Origin: Archegozetes longisetosus
Taxonomy: Eukaryota; Arthropoda; Arachnida; Sarcoptiformes; Trhypochthoniidae
NCBI GenBank assembly: GCA_018873245.2
Contig: JAEMBT020000007.1
Coordinates: 8,997,129-9,061,128 of the forward strand
DNA length: 64,000 nucleotides
Reading direction: 5' to 3'
In this document: positions 62,801-64,000 of the stretch, piece by piece
Numbering within the stretch: position 1 is the first letter of the stretch
Layout of the letters: every line of letters starts with the position of its first letter
Position numbers and translations under genes: made by a program
The notes under the pieces: model-generated
The model's database searches: none
Seen by the model: only the letters and a program-made list of their open reading frames with translations
Told to the model about the DNA's origin: nothing

Positions 62801-64000
62801 TTAGTTTACGAGGCATTAGATCTACATAAGATATTTGTACCTAATCTTTAATAATCGTAGTATTTCTAATCTTTCTACAAAACTACTTCCATTCAATCTA
62901 ATAGTTATTGATTATCTTATTTATATGCCAACTAATTGAAGTCAATGTTTTATGCCATTCAATCGCTTTAATTATTAGTTAAGCTCTAAACTAGAAAATT
63001 AGTTAAACATCTTTTCTCACGATTTATGTGAAGAAAAGCTGGTAATAAAACCTTGAAAACAACTCATTAGTTATTGAGACTACTTTGGATTGCCACAAAT
63101 TTTGCTGTGTTTTCCTTATGATTAGGAACGCACTATTCAGTAATTTATTATTAATTTCTGTCTATTTATTACAGGTTATCAAATATTAAATTCCATCGTC
63201 GAGTCAGTGCTATAAAGTTCTGTCTCTAATGTTATTTCAATTAGAGATAGAACGCAATAGCACACACTCACCCAAATTGTATTTTTCCAGTAAAGTCACT
63301 TCGAGACTACCTGAATTTTGATCAACTCCAATCACAAATTCTGATCTGAGTTGCTTTGAAAACATTTTCTCTAGTTTGAATCAGTTATAACATGATTTGT
63401 TTACTTAGGCCTATGATCAAACACCAGAACAAGTAGTTTGAAGATAGAAATGCTAAACATAAATTAATTTGAACGTCTTATTAAGTTTCTAGCTATTATT
63501 TTCTAGTTAAAAACTGCTTCAATTCAAGGAAGTTCTTAGCTTTTATTCAATGGATTGATCGATTTATCAAATTTCTCTTTGTTATGGTAATGGTTCGCTC
63601 AATCAGATAGAATTTAATTCTGAAGGAACAGCTCGAATACTTGTAATCTAGAAATAAATCAAAACTTGTGAATAACTCAAACTGTCTATTGAACTGACAA
63701 TATTGAAAACTGAAGTTTTTAAATAACTAAACTAAATGTGTTTTTATTTGTTTCATTTTATAAGTCTTTATTTGTAACATTTGCGCTTAACTTGTGTGTT
63801 AAAAGTTATGATTTGGAAACTTTCAACACATTTAACAACAGACATAATTTATTTTTAGCAGATGTTTAATAGAGAGTATTAACTTCTATAAAAAGACTAC
63901 ACTTTCTCAAAAAATTAGAAAACAGTCAACTCATAAAGCAATATTATTGAAAAACAAATATGAAAATCGTCGATAAAATTTTCAAAGATGAACATTTTTC
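59816..64000. other. Non-coding DNA to the right edge
   Basis: About 4.2 kb with no supported gene or RNA. One degenerate 16-bp tandem repeat lies at 61622-61707. Otherwise it is AT-rich unique sequence. Confidence 0.45.
61622..61707. repeat. Degenerate tandem repeat, 16-bp unit x5.4
   Basis: Units align as ATTGTTTGTGTAGTGG, ATTATTTGTGTACTGC, ATTGTTTGTGCGGTAT, ATTCTTTGTGCAGCAT, ATTCTTTGTGTAATAT and ATTCTG. TTTGTG is constant in each full unit. The copies have diverged, so the array is old. Confidence 0.85.

Overview
This is nuclear DNA from a small-genome animal, most likely an arthropod and possibly an acariform mite. It is AT-rich, most introns are 58-150 bp with GT-AG ends, the code is standard, and the genes are typical metazoan housekeeping genes. 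One of them is Mextli, a translation factor known mainly from arthropods and other invertebrates. The organism call is an inference; no rRNA or mitochondrial marker is present.

The left 35 kb is gene-dense. In order: neuroguidin (NGDN, partial, -), EMC4 (+), the mitochondrial Obg GTPase MTG2 (+), DGAT1 (-), SNAP29 (-), a truncated duplicate of Mextli (+) invaded by three transposon-type elements, a full ABCC4/MRP4-like transporter with 19 exons (+), two weak unrecognised coding signals, the complete Mextli gene (+), protein C10 (-), the CTD phosphatase FCP1 (+), the nucleoporin SEH1 (-), a dual-specificity phosphatase (-), RNase P/MRP subunit POP4 (-) and a C/EBP-gamma-type bZIP (-). Exon joins were worked out by hand from splice sites, reading phase and family similarity. 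Several starts were moved to the first in-frame ATG, because the longest open frames begin at TTG or GTG.

The right 29 kb contains one gene, an intronless C/EBP (52106-53209, +). It lies in about 17 kb upstream and 11 kb downstream of non-coding DNA holding only degenerate repeats: an inverted pair of tRNA-like elements, a dispersed repeat pair, short tandem repeats and a 110-bp homopurine run. The two C/EBP genes are head to head, the same arrangement I recall for vertebrate CEBPA and CEBPG. C/EBP-like GCAAT half-sites cluster just upstream of the gamma gene, and a perfect palindromic C/EBP site lies 2.2 kb upstream of C/EBP.

The most structured region is 9.28-13.24 kb. Here a 5' piece of Mextli was duplicated (the other copy is at 22.17-23.94 kb), then received a Tc1-type transposon, a foldback element inside that transposon, and an 80-bp MITE whose empty target site survives in the other copy. 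I saw no CRISPR array, rRNA gene or convincing functional tRNA, and no clearly novel multi-gene system. The genes are mostly independent housekeeping loci, apart from the C/EBP pair, which may be co-regulated.
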